DNA of 64,000 bases from assembly GCA_029706075.1 (NCBI GenBank), contig JAINUG010000207.1:919001-983000 (forward strand), written 5' to 3'. The DNA comes from Aldrovandia affinis. Lineage: Eukaryota > Chordata > Actinopteri > Notacanthiformes > Halosauridae. A program made the position numbers and the translations under genes. The notes below the pieces were generated by a model, which was not told the DNA's origin, ran no database searches, and worked only from the letters and a program-made list of their open reading frames with translations. Shown piece after piece: positions 33,621 through 46,537 of the stretch (positions within the stretch are counted from its first letter, which is position 1; each line of letters starts with the position of its first letter).

Positions 33621-35100
33621 CGTAGAATTAGAGGGACCCCCATCCCAATGTATAGAAAAACACAGATGCTGGGAAGATAAAACGTGTGTTTGGGGCGCTA
33701 AATAAATAAGGTTTAATTCAGGGGCAATGGGTGAAATTCCTACAGCCAAAAGGGATCTCAAGGGAGAGAGATGTATTATTATTACTATTTAAATACTCTG
33801 ATGTTCTTCATGCGAAGCAATTATAAAACCTCCGAACTTAAGATCACAGTCTCGCTTCCTTTGAATAGCAAGGGTTTAAACAACCAGTTTTAAATTAATA
33901 AGATGATAAACGTCCACCAGATTCCACAGCAATTCCAATGGAACAGTGCACTGGACCATCATAGATGGTTAGGGAACCCATCCCTTCTATTCTCGTAGGA
34001 GGATTGGAAGCCCCACATTGGAAACTGCGGAGTCTGTGGTGGATGACACCATCCTGAACTGAGATAAAGGGTGAGACTGTTTTCTGGACAATTAATGTTA
34101 GGTGGGGTAAGCGGGACACCAGTGTAAAAGAATAGTCCCGCTCATGGAGCTGTTCCCTAGTGTACAGACTGGAGGAAGTTTAGGAGGATTTGGGCGGAGT
34201 AATGTGACACTTACCGCTCGAGGGTAAGTATTTGATAAATGTTTTATGACTATATGGGATAAAATCATAAAAAGGAGGGATTGATAGAGAAATTCTGTTT
34301 CTGTTCAAAATAGTATTTGAACTCTTCTTCTCACGCTGGCACAAGGTGTGGCGCTGTGCCAAAAGAGATAGGCACAAAGCTGTGTGTTTCTTAGGAATGT
34401 TTTTGCAGAGAGTTAATTAAACCACAGAGGTCAGAACAGTGTGCCTTGCCAAAAGATACAAACTTCTCCCAGAGATGGAGAAGTACAAGTCTTGAGGAAT
34501 TGTTTTCTAAGAGGTGGAGTGTTTATTCATAGTATGAGTGAATAAAAAATGAATGTGATATGAATGCAATTGCGAATGACTATGAGTGAATAAAAAGTGT
34601 AATAGCAAAGGTGGTTGTGGTTGTTGTTGGGTGTAAAAGAAAGTGATGGTTAAGTTTACCTGCCTCAGGATTTAAGGGAAATGGAATTGAGGTTTACGGG
34701 GGCAGGAGATTGGGTTGAGCATGTGGAAAGAAAAGTTTGGGAGTTGAAGGTCCCGCAATGTGGCAAGATTGTGAATCTAAGTGGATAAAGCTAAGCAAAA
34801 GAAATATGGAACTAAGTATTATATATAATAATATTATATTATATTAAATATTAAATATGGACTGTTATTCGCCGAAATGTGGCTAAAAGAACGCAGCATG
34901 CTGAGTCCAGCTGCTGGACAGAGATCCAAGGTTGTAAAAATATCATTCTTTGCCTGTACAAAGCTGTGTGCATACACAACTGCAATTTGAACCGTACAGC
35001 ACGCTGCTGGCTCTTTCCGAAGACCATCCTAGTTTACATCAGAGAAATAATTAGGTATTGTATGATGTTCCGCAAACACAAATGAATGATCCATCTGCGC
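33621..35100 (+). other. Unrecognised interior of the provirus
   Basis: Protease C-terminus and the fingers and palm of reverse transcriptase should lie here. I find no convincing trace; stops occur in all frames and composition is A+T-rich from 34,200. A 74-codon minus-strand frame (33895-34119) has no recognisable family. The region is either decayed or replaced by foreign sequence. Confidence 0.45.
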
Positions 35101-35101
35101 T

Positions 35102-35608
35102 GTGCTGTGTGCATTTTGCATTTTGCACTTTGGGCATTTGGCAGTATTTGTGATTTTTTTTCCCCTCCTGTATGTAGACGACATATTGAATTGCTCTCCT
35201 TCTCGGAAGAAGGCATGTTTGGACATTCCGGCCTCACAAGGCCAAGGAGATAAGCAAGGGGGGTGTGGACCAGAAGTAAAATATCTGGGACACGCTATCT
35301 CAGCTCGAGGCCGAGCCTTACAGGATAGAAAAAAAAAAAAAAAAAAAAAACAATACTGCAGGCCCCAAGCCTAAAATAAAATAAAAACATGATATTTTTT
35401 AGGAATGATACATTTCTGCCGAACCTGGATGTGTAATTATGCACAATTGATGCAGCCACTGTTAGATTGTATTTACAGCGAACCAATGGAGGCTCGAGAT
35501 CCAATCAAATGGACTCCTGAAGTCAACGAAGCCTTTGAGCAGGGTAAAACAGGTTTGGAGGTAAGCAAAGACCAATTGCTTATTACTCCACAGAACTGGA
35601 TCCTGTAG
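35102..35608 (+). pseudogene. Endogenous retrovirus reverse transcriptase remnant
   Basis: The catalytic box YVDD lies at 35171-35182, followed in frame by EVKYLGHAISARGRAL, a thumb-region phrase. An A-tract of about 22 bases (35329-35350) interrupts the frame. A second piece (35405-35608) holds a connection-like stretch with FCRTWMCNYAQLMQPLL and IKWTPEVNEAFEQG. Sequence after 35,608 has weak RNase H-like phrases with stops. The protein is incomplete and inactive. Confidence 0.75.
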
Positions 35609-36317
35609 CACGAGGACTGCCATGCTGTAGAAGCAGCAGCATTAGCAGTAAAAGCCTCACAAACCATAGTATTATACCAACTAATGACACTGATGGTACC
35701 ACATGTAGTTTCTGTATTACTAATGCAAACAAAACGTACATTCTTGTCGCCAGCAAGACAGCTGAGCTGTATGGCGACTCTACTAAGTGCCTAATCTAAC
35801 AATTGTAAAATGCACCACACTTAATCAAAGCTACCTTGCTGACAACTGCTGAGGAGGGAGATCCTCACGATTGTGTAGCTGAAACATCTAGGTCTGTGGC
35901 AGCACGCCCTGGGTTAATGGACACACCCATTCATGACACAGAAGTAACTTTCTATGTGGATAGATCCTGAAAAAAAGAATGACTTCAACAAGTGAAACCA
36001 ATATCAAAGCGACCATTGATACTGGAACTGATGTGACATTTTAGAAACCCAAATCACTGACGAGAGGACCAGATAAAAAGCGAATCAAAATGTACTGAGA
36101 ACGAAACTGGCCTGTAGGTGGGCCCAGAAAAGAAACCTGTATTACCGAGATCTTTGTTTACCATAGCTGCAGAGTTGAGTCATGGAATATGCCATGTCTC
36201 AAGAGGAGGGAGGGTAGATATGATAAACAAACGTTATACGGATGACAAAAAAAAAATATATATATATATATATATTTGTAAAAGGTGTTTAACATGTTTT
36301 GACTATTTGAATCTTGG

Positions 36318-36430
36318 ATGATGGATTTCATCCACCTCACACCAAGTGAGGGGAAAAAGAGCTGTTTAGTAATGATTGACCCATTCTCAGGTTGAGTAGA
36401 AGCATACCCTACCTCAAAAATTGATGCTTA
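36318..36430 (+). pseudogene. Endogenous retrovirus integrase core fragment
   Basis: The frame starts MMDFIHLTPSEGKK, the first catalytic Asp region, then CLVMIDPFSG, TGA, and VEAYPTSK. The TGA stands where a Trp is usual, so a single TGG to TGA change is likely. The other catalytic residues, the zinc domain and the C-terminal domain are absent, and env-like sequence begins within about 20 nt. Confidence 0.75.
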
Positions 36431-36445
36431 CATGTGTATTGAACT

Positions 36446-37963
36446 ATGAGAGAACTTGAGGCGGACAACAATGCAACAAGACTCGCAGGAGGACCCAGAA
36501 ATGTGAGAGGAAATTTGAGGCTAGGAACAATGCTGATTTTGGCATGTGCAAATCTGATTGAAGGCGCAGACAATGTAGATCCGTGCGGTGCAAAGGTGAT
36601 TATAAAAGCCGACATGAATAAAGATAATACCTTCCAATTCGACTTATGTAAAGTAATAAACTGTGGAGGCAAGCAAGCCTCATGGACAGGGTACGATGTG
36701 TATGGATGTCAGTTCAGATGGGGTTACCCCATCCGGGATCATGGTGCAGTGCATGGTCAGATGTATTTTGGACCACCAGTTCAAATTATGGGAAACATGT
36801 AACTCTGGGAAATGATAAATGGGGAAAAATACAGAACGCCATAAGACTGAAGAGAGGACAGTTGATTTTGACTGACAGGTCAGGGGTTAACCCTATCGTT
36901 CTGACAACCAAACAGGGAATTACTAATCCATGGCCAATGGTAGGGTATGACCCGAAAAACTTGTCACGGTGCGCAGTGGAAGCGCGTGTGGCGCGCAATC
37001 CCAAAAAACAGGAACACGTTTTATGTAGTTTTGGGAGTAGACGTATCGGGCAAGGATCCAATGGGTTTAATCAGAATAGATCTTATTAGCACCACCCAAC
37101 AAGTACACCCAGACCGCCTTCCTCGATTGGAAAAACCCACGTCAGCCCCAGATACCGTAATTAAACTAGATACAGAAAAGATAACCTACAAAACTAGACT
37201 GGCTTTAGAAACCGGGTTCATAGACAGCAATGCATGGATAGAACAGGTGGAACAACTTGCTAACCAAGCAGGGCAGCAAGATTGTCTGATATGCACAGGA
37301 GCTCGACCAACTCTGAGATTAACAAAAACAGCTTTTGAAGAATACAAAAACGGGTCTGATGTATTAGGTTCAGATTTAGCATGCTTGACCGTTTTGATGT
37401 CTAGAGAAAATCCAACTAAGGAATGTGCAGGCTGGGAAAAAATTTTCCCACTGGCTGCAGCTAATGTAACTCCCCCTGTGTTTCGCCATGGGAAAGTCCA
37501 TGATGTAACCTGTTTTCAAAACAACAACACGCTAAAAAACGCTCACCAACTAGGAAGACTGTCCGACTGTGAGAGGACCGTAACTCTGACAGGTACGAGG
37601 TTGGCGACTCGACTGACAATATCCCGAGCAGGCGTTTGGTGGTACTGTGGTGGCCGAGCTCTCTACAACTGGGTACCTCATAACTGGGGAGGTAAGTGTG
37701 CTCTAGTTTCTTTAAACATGCCGGTACTGATGATCCCTGAGGGTGAGACAGTGATGCGAGAAGACATAGAAGACAAATTGTCGAAAATCAGGTTTTCAAG
37801 ACGAAAAAGAGGTGCACTGTTGAGCATAGAGGCCAAAAACACAGATGGAGTCTGGATAGATGCAATTGGGCAAGCTAGAAACATTCCTGAGGAATACAAA
37901 CTTGTAGATGAAGTAGCGGCCGGCTTTGAGAGTTTTCCCTATGGTCAGCTATTTTTTCGGTAA
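36446..37963 (+). pseudogene. Endogenous retrovirus env remnant (surface subunit and start of transmembrane subunit)
   Basis: The sequence passes through three frames (from 36446, from about 36,682, and from 36947). The last is open for 338 codons and contains most of the recognisable Env: a Cys-containing surface part with VWWYCGGRALYNWVPHNWGG, and a furin-type cleavage site RRKR at 37799-37810. Only about 50 codons follow before TAA at 37961-37963, so no fusion machinery with CX6CC and no membrane anchor is present in frame. In life Env would bind the receptor and fuse membranes; this copy could at most give a soluble surface-like protein. Confidence 0.78.
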
Positions 37964-38210
37964 CAGTCAACAAAAATGTGAATAGGATAAACATGATTCA
38001 CTACAACGTACAACGATGAACATAACTAGGAGGCGTTGTATACCATGCCTCCGAACATTGGTAACTAAAACAATTGATAGAGCCATGACTGCCAGAGAGG
38101 ACATGCCCCCAAAATACCAGGGTGTACTGTTGGGAGAGGGATCATTGGAGAAATCGGGGGTCCCCGGGCACTGTCTATCTTTCCCGCTCTTAGTATTACC
38201 ACCTTAGCCC
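37964..38210 (+). pseudogene. Out-of-frame scraps of Env transmembrane subunit and tail
   Basis: Just after the env stop another frame shows a few residues like the transmembrane ectodomain. From about 38,030 a Cys-containing piece (RRCIPCLRTLVTKTIDRAMT) resembles the cytoplasmic tail of retroviral Env. The stretch between them, with the disulfide motif and membrane anchor, is missing, which points to an internal deletion near 38,025. Confidence 0.45.
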
Positions 38211-38213
38211 CTA

Positions 38214-38540
38214 ATGATTTTGAGTGGCAAAGTTGCACGCCCTAGTGCGGCGGCTGAGATTTTGTGTCCACAGATAATTGGGGAGATGGAGAAAGCCTGG
38301 GTGAAGCCGCCAGGACCCTACACGGAGAACTGCCCCATTGGAAATCCATACTGCAGATACGGGAAGGAGCCAGGAGCAGGATGGCGATGCTGGGACTGGG
38401 CCGAGATATTCCGCCCGGAACAGAACAACCTGACCAGGGAACTTCGCGGCGATCCTGAGTTTGCAGCATGGTACTACTCCAACGAGTTCGGAGTCGACCC
38501 ATACCCTGACCTGATGTCTGACCTGTGGGAAGAGGAGTAG
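38214..38540 (+). CDS. Unrecognised 108-codon ORF in the 3' part of the provirus
   Basis: An intact frame from ATG 38214 to TAG 38538-38540 lies after the env remnants. The protein is rich in Trp, Pro, Tyr and Glu, with GWRCWDWAEIFRPEQNN in the middle and an acidic end (DLMSDLWEEE). There are four Cys and no signal peptide or membrane helix. I do not recognise it. It could be an accessory gene of a complex-type fish retrovirus, a captured host exon, or chance. That it stays open while gag, pol and env are broken makes it worth a search. The true start may be a downstream Met. Confidence 0.4.
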   Translation: MILSGKVARPSAAAEILCPQIIGEMEKAWVKPPGPYTENCPIGNPYCRYGKEPGAGWRCWDWAEIFRPEQNNLTRELRGDPEFAAWYYSNEFGVDPYPDLMSDLWEEE

Positions 38541-39360
38541 ATGAATGTTGTCTATCTGTTGTTCGTTTGTTTGTTTGTCTGTCTCTATGAATGTTGCTAA
38601 GAAAACAAAAAGAAAAAGAGGAAAAATTGAAAAATGAATGTATGGTGTCGCATTACTCTAATGTTTTCTACTTCTATTGTTTACATTCACTAAGAAGTAA
38701 CTTTATACTTATTTTTACACCTATTTTATATTCACTCTATACTTACCAAGGAACTTTATATTCTAAGCAAGAACTTAAGTGTATAATCCATCTCTAATAT
38801 TGAAAGGTTGAAATAACCATGTGATCTGACGCTTTGCTTAATGGCTCATGTGCAAGACCAAGCCCCTTGATAGTAGCATCCCAGGATGCAAATGCTGATA
38901 AATTGTAAAACGCGGGGTCTGGTTCGCTGTTTAGACACCCGGTTGGTTTCGCTCAGAGCGGATGCTGAGTGCTCCTTTAAACACTCCCACTGGCAGCACT
39001 GCCAAGCCAGGACAGTGTGGCTTTTGACCCAAAGAGGTTTTTCCCAGTGGCTGAGTAGAGCCTTCGGGGTGACATTGCTTTGCTGTGCTAGAATGCTTAA
39101 AAGGCCTAAATTGATAATTTTGTGTAAAATTAGCATGCCCAAAGGTTGGACTGAGTAGGCACACGCCGGCGGGGTTCAAGAGCCGAAAAGACCAGCCAGA
39201 GGGTTGATTTAACCAAAGGCCTGTATGTAACCTGCTGTTAGTGCATACAAGTCCCGCACCTCCAGCAAAAGAGGCGTATATAATGTTGAGACAGTATGGG
39301 GAAACTTTTGTTTCTGGAGCTCAAATTGCTCTCTTTAATTGTGTTGCTCCCATAAATGTG
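38541..39360 (+). other. 3' non-coding part of the provirus
   Basis: About 0.8 kb between the last ORF and the polypurine tract. It begins with TTTGTTTGTTTGTCTGTCTC and A-rich runs, then turns GC-richer (38,900-39,180), with overlapping short ORFs on both strands but no recognised gene. An AATAAA-free stretch; transport or export elements could lie here. Confidence 0.5.
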
Positions 39361-39375
39361 AGCAAAGGAGGGAAT
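39361..39375 (+). other. Polypurine tract of the provirus
   Basis: AGCAAAGGAGGGAAT stands directly before the 3' LTR, the usual site where plus-strand DNA synthesis starts. Confidence 0.8.
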
Positions 39376-39881
39376 TGTGGGAATTTTTAGTACGTTTTTA
39401 TTCTGACCTAACTGTGAATGAATGTGCAGAGCTCATTAATTCGCAGAAAAGTGGCAATCTAGTTTCGGCTACTGTGTTGTTATTAATCTGTTCTAGATAA
39501 GGCTGAATACCTCTCCAGTTCTCACAAGATTTTGATAAGACCAAAGACAGCGTTCTTTTAATTCAAAAAGATGATGTAGTTTGTTGCTAATTGGACAGTC
39601 TGAACCGATAGGAAGACACGCTGGCGTAAGTGGCTTGCCGATTGGAGGACCTGGGAAAACGTCAGCCAATCAGCAAAGACCTGATTTTGAGGAAAAGAAG
39701 GGTTTCAAGACGGCCCGGGAGAAGCGCTCCCCGGAAGACAGCTGGACAAATGAATTGAGAGATTTGTGTAGTTCGCTTTTGATTCCTGTTACTTTCTACT
39801 TGTCTCTAATAAATTCTGAGTTAAGAATTATTGGTCTTAGTATTTGCCTCCTCAACGCCTCCTTTGATACACGACCTAACA
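39376..39881 (+). mobile_element. Endogenous retrovirus 3' LTR
   Basis: The LTR is 506 bp, the same length as the 5' LTR, with one visible base difference (G at 39624, which turns the CRE-like TGACGTAA into TGGCGTAA). It supplies the polyadenylation signal to proviral RNA. CCAT follows at 39882-39885. Near identity of the LTRs implies a recent insertion, or gene conversion between them. Confidence 0.95.
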
Positions 39882-39885
39882 CCAT

Positions 39886-41360
39886 AGATATATCTATGGG
39901 CTAAACTAGCTAGCTAGTCTCACCTCACTCTCCCACTTCATCAACCCTGGCTGCTGGTAGGGGACCTTGAGATTTGTGCTGCTGCTGTCATCCTGTGCCA
40001 CAATAACCTCTGCCTTTTTAAGAAATTTGGCCATCGCCTGACTTGCTAAATTACATTAAATTAATTTCCTTTTCTTTCTTTTTGTTTTTGGGTCCCATAC
40101 TTTTGGTTTGCCTTCAGCATTGTGTCTAGCTAGCTAACTATACAGGTAATTCAAATAATGTTAGGGGTTAGTGCATGTGTATGTGTATAACTTAACATTA
40201 GACAACCTTGACATTTGCATGGCTGCTGATTGGCCATGACTTGATCAAACCATTTCACAATAAAAATGGGTGAAATGCAATAAGACAGATCAGGTAAAAG
40301 TGCTTAAATGATTACAATAAAATAAAATGTTGCTGTGACTCTACATGTAGGCTATAAACATTTATCAGCAGAGTACATTAATGAAAAAAAAACTGTCACA
40401 CAATTGAGGTTGCCATATGTGCCCCCAATGGCCATCCCCTGGGCCCAGGGCCCGGGACAACATCCCCCTCTGTCTGCAGCCCTGTGCATACCCTACATTC
40501 TGTAGCCTTTCTACTTTTTAAGATGATCACATCGGATAAGATGTTTGACACATGGTTCACACATCCTTTAAATAGACCATAACATTCAAATGTGTTGTAT
40601 TTTCTATGATTGATGATTACATTTTTTCAAAATACTGCAAAAGTGTCTGTTTTTCCGATATACGCAATATATATTGTTCCCTTAATATATGAGCCATGAA
40701 AAGCCCTATGTTTGTTGTTCATAGTTTTATTCATTAGACTTAAACCCCATTTTGACAAAGGCCATATTCTATGTTGATTGAAAACATTTTCAAACAATCT
40801 TATGGGGCAGACCATGTCACAGCCTTCACTTGTTAACACTGTTGTCCAGATGATATGTTGACCCCAAGTGGACCACAGTTTTCTAACTAGGCATTGAGTT
40901 GAAAAGACACAAATTAGTTCTGGGGTTATTGAGGTGTGAATTTATGCGTAAACAGCTGTGTGATTAAGATTGAATCACAGCTGTGCATGTCTATGTTATA
41001 AACATAATATCGCAACTGCTCTGACATGGGGTCCAGACCCTACGGGCAAAGCATACACATTGGCACTTTACTCTATTTGCTTTCAGCACATATTATTTTT
41101 ACTTTTCAGAAATTCTACTGAGCTTAGTGAAGACTTCCCCATCACAACTAGTTAGATTCCATATTCAGCATGCTTCCATATGCTTTTTACTCTTCAGAAA
41201 TTCATATAGTAAAGAACATCTTTATATTTCAGCCAGGCAGAATTCAGAATGGATTGGTTTAATTGGGATTGAGATAATTTTACATTAGAGCAGAAGCACC
41301 ACACTTTTTTCCTCCTTCAGAGTTATGAATAATCTTTGTGGTGACTTGTGATGAGATGTA
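39886..41360. other. Unique sequence after the provirus
   Basis: The first bases complete the palindrome CCATAGATATATCTATGG at the insertion site. CTAGCTAG runs follow near 39,905 and 40,127. No gene is recognised. Confidence 0.45.
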
Positions 41361-41916
41361 CATTGCCCTCCAGAATTATTGGCATGGTAAAGATCAGCAA
41401 AAAAGGCTCTGAAAAAATGTCTTTGTTGTTCATCAGCTTGATCTTACACTCAAAATATGACAGAAATCTAAGCTTTAATTGAAGTCAAATTATTCAAAGA
41501 AAAAAATAATATCAATTTTATTTCTCTCAAAAACACAGGTGTCACAATTATTGGCACCCTTAGAAATTCTTATGAACAAAATCTAAATTAAGTATATTCC
41601 CAATGATATATTGTTCTTTGTAAGTTCACCTGAGTCTTTGGAACTCTTAAGTCATTCATGACTTCCTGTTTCACTGGGGTATAAATATGAGGTGACACAC
41701 AGGCCAAACTCCCTTAGTCATCCATTTAGACATTAGACATGTTTGATTAAAAAATTTTTTCTTTGAATAATTTGACTTCAATTTAGGTTGAAGGTTGAAG
41801 GTTAGATTTTTCTCATATTTTGAGTGTAAGATCAAGCTGCTGAACAACAAATACATTTTTTCATAGCCTTTTTTGCTCATCTTTACCAAGAGTGCCAATA
41901 ATTCTGGAAGGGACTG
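41361..41916. mobile_element. Non-autonomous Tc1/mariner-type element with long inverted repeats
   Basis: The left end has CCTCCAGAATTATTGGCA and the right end TGCCAATAATTCTGGAAGG. Inner parts also mirror each other over about 150 nt, for example CAGCTTGATCTTACACTCAA at about 41,437 and its complement near 41,825. The centre has no open transposase. The long inverted repeats and end sequence fit a common fish Tc1/mariner family. Confidence 0.8.
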
Positions 41917-44900
41917 AATACTGAATCAAGCTTTGCTGGGAAAGTCGTGATCTCTCCAGCAGATAAAAACCTCCCAGATTTTTTTGAAGACTGAAGTCAC
42001 AGCTCTTGAAGTGTCACATTAACACCTGTTAAAAAAACATTTTTTGATATGCAGAGAGGATTTGCTTTCTGCAACTAAATTTAACACTTGAGCATAAAAT
42101 ATTAATTTCCCGTCAAATCTCTGAGAAGATTTTGCATCACAATATAGACGATAGAAAGGAGGCACCATGAAGTAATTTCAAAGGGGAAAAAGTCTTATCT
42201 CTCAAATACCAATTTCAACGTTAAGATTATGATTTGTGGCTGAGGCACTTAAATGCAGCTTTATAAACATTTCAGATGAAAACTTTTTTCCATTTGTTGT
42301 TTCCTTCCTACCATAGGAAAGGGGTTTATATAAGAAAATAAATCAATTTTTCACAGCTATCTAAGTGTATACATGACCTTATGATACAGCCTGAAGGACT
42401 GCTATGGGGAACCTGTAATTATGTGAATGATTAATCTCCCCACTGTGAATAATCTTAGTTGCTTGACAACTATAAAATCTCCCCTATGGCCCTTGTCACC
42501 CCCCCGGCTCAGTATGTTTGTATCTGTGAGAAGAGAAACATTTAGGTAGAAAAGTGGCCGGGATATCCCTGCTACGAGCCTTTTGAAGAATATATTTTAC
42601 AGGTGTGCTTTGATGGAAGTCACTTACATATGCAAAGCCACGCCATGTATCTGCATTGCTGATTGATTGCAGCCCTGCTCACAGCTAAAAATCTTGAAAC
42701 AGTGTAGCAGGCTGAATATTCCAGACACGCTTTTCTCAGATTATTTGTATGTTTTTAGCATTTGTTGTGCATCGGGGTAGAATCGAACAAAAAAATGCAA
42801 ATTATGCAATTCAAAGACAATACTACACCAGGGGATAAACAATTAATGTGCTGATGCTGACAGATACTGCTCATTTTATATGATGGATAAACTTCAATAG
42901 TGTTTGAATTCCCCTGATTTTAAGAGAGACACTGTAGGTGTATTATAAAACACACATATGTTAATATACAACATATTTACATTACTATATCATTATTATA
43001 TCATGAAATGTATTCGCACTACAAATGAAAATGTTCCATGAACAAGGATGAAATAGATAAATGTGGGCATAAACTGTATTCAGGTGCTTCTATGTACATA
43101 TTGTATGTTCAGTATTCAGGTGGGCATGTTAGTATGATCTTTGTTAGCATTTGTGGATAATTGAGTGGCAATACTCAACACTAACCAGTGTTCTTATCGA
43201 TCTCAATTTCTTTAGTGTGTGTCTCCTCTATGCTGGGAAAAGTCAGTAAAAATAAAAGAAGTGCAGATCCTTATAAAATAATTTAATAAACAAATGGAAA
43301 AAAGGCTTCACGACAATATGTCAAAAGAGAAAGACATTGAGCATTTTCCATTACAGCTTCTACAACCAAAGTTGTTTAATGTCATCCAGCAGGGGAGAGA
43401 CAAAATAAAAATAAAACAATGGTCTCAATTTGCGGAATCACTCAGCGGCAGCTCTGTAAACCATCTCATCCATATTACATCAGCTGGAGGTAATTATGTT
43501 TGATAAATGACATGGCTCAAACGTTGATACGTTTTTATGAAGAATACCTCTAGATGTGAGAGAAGAAAATGAGATACCCCTTCAAGGGCACATTGGGAAG
43601 CAATTGAGGATGGAGTGAATAATAGATCCACTTAAAAACAGCAAATCCCTGTATTGTTTACACGTGTAATGGTGCTTAAGATTGATCGCTGTGTATCAAT
43701 AAGATTTTTCCTTTAGTGACACCATTGCTCAGGACCGTAGGAATCTTAGTGTTGCCACGGCAATCCAGCAGATGTTCTCCATGACGGTAGATTCTCTTTC
43801 TAATGTGACATCTGTTTAAGAGCCACAGCTCTGGAAAACTAACAATCTTGGATTTTTACTGACATTGAAGGGCAGGAGACAAATCTGGATGAATCTTTGA
43901 ATGGTGTATCCAGTGTGCTAGCTACAATGAGCATTGCTTGATATTCATATAGCTAAGTAGTAGAGCATTAGCTAGCATCAAAATACAATGAAATCAACAC
44001 TGTAGCTACTACACAGATCTAGTACCTTAACTGGCTTGCTAATGGTTGCTAAACAGTTAGTGCAAGACTTACTAGCTAGCTACTTTTGAACCTGACTATA
44101 TTTTTATATTATTTGTTGGCTTGCATTAATTTTTCAGATATTAGACAATGCAGCTAGTGTTATGTTTTGTTAAACATACAGTGAATGGATGCATAGCTGT
44201 GCAATTGTTTCTACATGTCAATTTGTTAGCTTAAATGTATATCACTAGTTAGCTATTTGACTTTAAACAAAAATGAACTGCTGGAAAAGTAATGTCAGTT
44301 AGTAAGCTAGCATTAGCTAGCTAGCTATCTACCTACCTAACAAGCTAGGTATAGTAATTAACTAGGCCTAAACATTCTCAGGTGTACATTATTATCGGAA
44401 AGCAGGTCATATTTTATCCATTTAAAAACAGTTACAAACATTTTGTTAACTTTACTAAAATGTCACCATAATCTGTTCACCTATTAAGGTTAACGATGTT
44501 GCCAATTGTTATTGAGAATGCTCTTTTTCACTAATGCCAACACTGAAAAATTAACTTTCTGTAGAACTACAATGAGTCAAAAGCGCCCCTTTGCTCTGTC
44601 ACTAACCATCAAATCTGAACTGTTGCAAGAAATAGACTTGGATGCCATTATAATGGATTTTGCCAGGAGGTAATCTAACTGGCCATGGTTTAAGAGGTAA
44701 GACAAACAGTTTACAAGCTGTTCTTGTACAAAATGAAAACAATACCTGATGTTTGAATCAACGTGAAGTGCAATGCATACCCCGATGTTGATCTGGTGGA
44801 ACCCCAGTTTGGGCGATAAATGGTTTTATTATTGATGCAATTGAGCTGTAGTTGCTTCTTATTGGTTTCATATTAGTGCACTGTCATTATATATCCTACC

Positions 44901-46537
44901 CTTTGTATTTGTGTTAAGTTGGCTGCCGAAGGCCCAACTTCCTGAAATGGCACGTAGATAGAACATTCCTCTCCTTCTAAAAAGTTTTCAATATAAAAAG
45001 TTTTCAAAGTACTAAATTCCTTAATCATTGAAATACAGAGAAAGGGTAAAAAAGAAGAAAACCTTTCCACTGAAGATAAAGTACAGATCACTGTAGCCTT
45101 GTGTTGACATCATTACGACTCTAGGCCTACCATTTTATAGATTCATCGCAGCAGTGTTTGGACGGTGCAGGGGAATTTAATGTCTGCTATGAACCTCCAC
45201 CTGACCAACACCACTCTACCACCTTTACTTATCGACAAAAAGATTGGTTTCTTAATTAAGGGAGACACATTTTGGTCATCTACCATATCTTTGCAGTTTT
45301 ATGGGTTTTTATGTTGTATGCTGCAGAGGAGGTTTTGACAATGGTATTTGGAGAACAAATATATCAGTGCTCCATATTGCAGAAGTCAACTCCAGCAGTC
45401 CGGCTAAAAGCCCTGGTTCTCAGTGCACTGACACGACCCATAGTCCAGAATAGTACCAGTGATGACTGGCTGGGGGTCACAGGCAGGAAGGCAGGGCATT
45501 TCCTCTCCTCTGGATGATCATGTGACTGTGGTCTGCCTGCAGCATCTCCACAGAATGTGCAGTTCTCCATCACAAAGACTGTGCAGCTCAGTTGGTGGAC
45601 TTCAGACATGAAAAGCAGTGCTGGCTTTGACACTAATGCTAGTCTGTGCCCTCCTGAATTGACGTAACATGTTGCAGTGATGGAAATTATGTTCAGGCAT
45701 TCCAAACGGGAAAATTAAGATTAATATTGCTGTTGTTATTATTATTAATACAAATAATGAATTGTTCCAGTCAATAGCCCACACCTCTCTGCGAAACCCT
45801 TTTGTTTTTTTCCTGAAGCTCATGTAAATGTATGAACGTGTGTCACTGGCTGATGAATATTTAGACCCACTCAACTGTTGTGATATTTAGACCCCCTTTT
45901 TGAAAACAAAATAAAAATAGAATTGGTTGTTCAATTGTGAGGCTTACTCGCTGTAGCATGCGGGATGCGTGTGGTCAGCAAAATGAACATGCGCATCCAG
46001 CGGGGAAAGGCCTGATGAAGACGTCAAGTACAAATAGACCTCTCTGAGTTGGACAGCCTCTAATTTGTTTGGCATAGTCTGTCTGTATGCTTTCCCCTGG
46101 TTGTCACAGTGACAGATATCGGGCTGGAATTTAAGTTATGGAACGATGGCACTGTGCACTGCTTGGGAAATATTACAAAGATGAAGAATTCATGAATTTA
46201 CAGAGAAAAAAAAGAATTGACAAAAAATAATTGTCTCATCTAATTAACTACAGCAGGTACTGTAATTTTAATGCACACAGAAATATCACTGCTTTCTTTC
46301 TGCCAGGAGTCTACCTTGTCTCCTGGTCTCTTGGAATGATTCAATGTGAGAACCATTTTAATTAATGTCTAAGAGAGACAGAATCCAGCTGCAGGTCGTA
46401 CAGGAGAGAGGGTTACCCTGGGGACACCACCTCTCCCTTTTCATTGGTCAGCACAAATCATACCGGATGGTGGGCTAAGCCTACCTAGGGAATCTGCATG
46501 GACCTTTGACAGGTCATCCCGTGTGAAAGAATGTGGA
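41917..46537. other. Gene-free stretch
   Basis: I find no exon, RNA gene or clear element. Short CTAGCTAG-type runs occur at 43,918-44,330. ORFs of up to 113 codons (for example 45364-45705 minus) have no family likeness. Confidence 0.45.
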
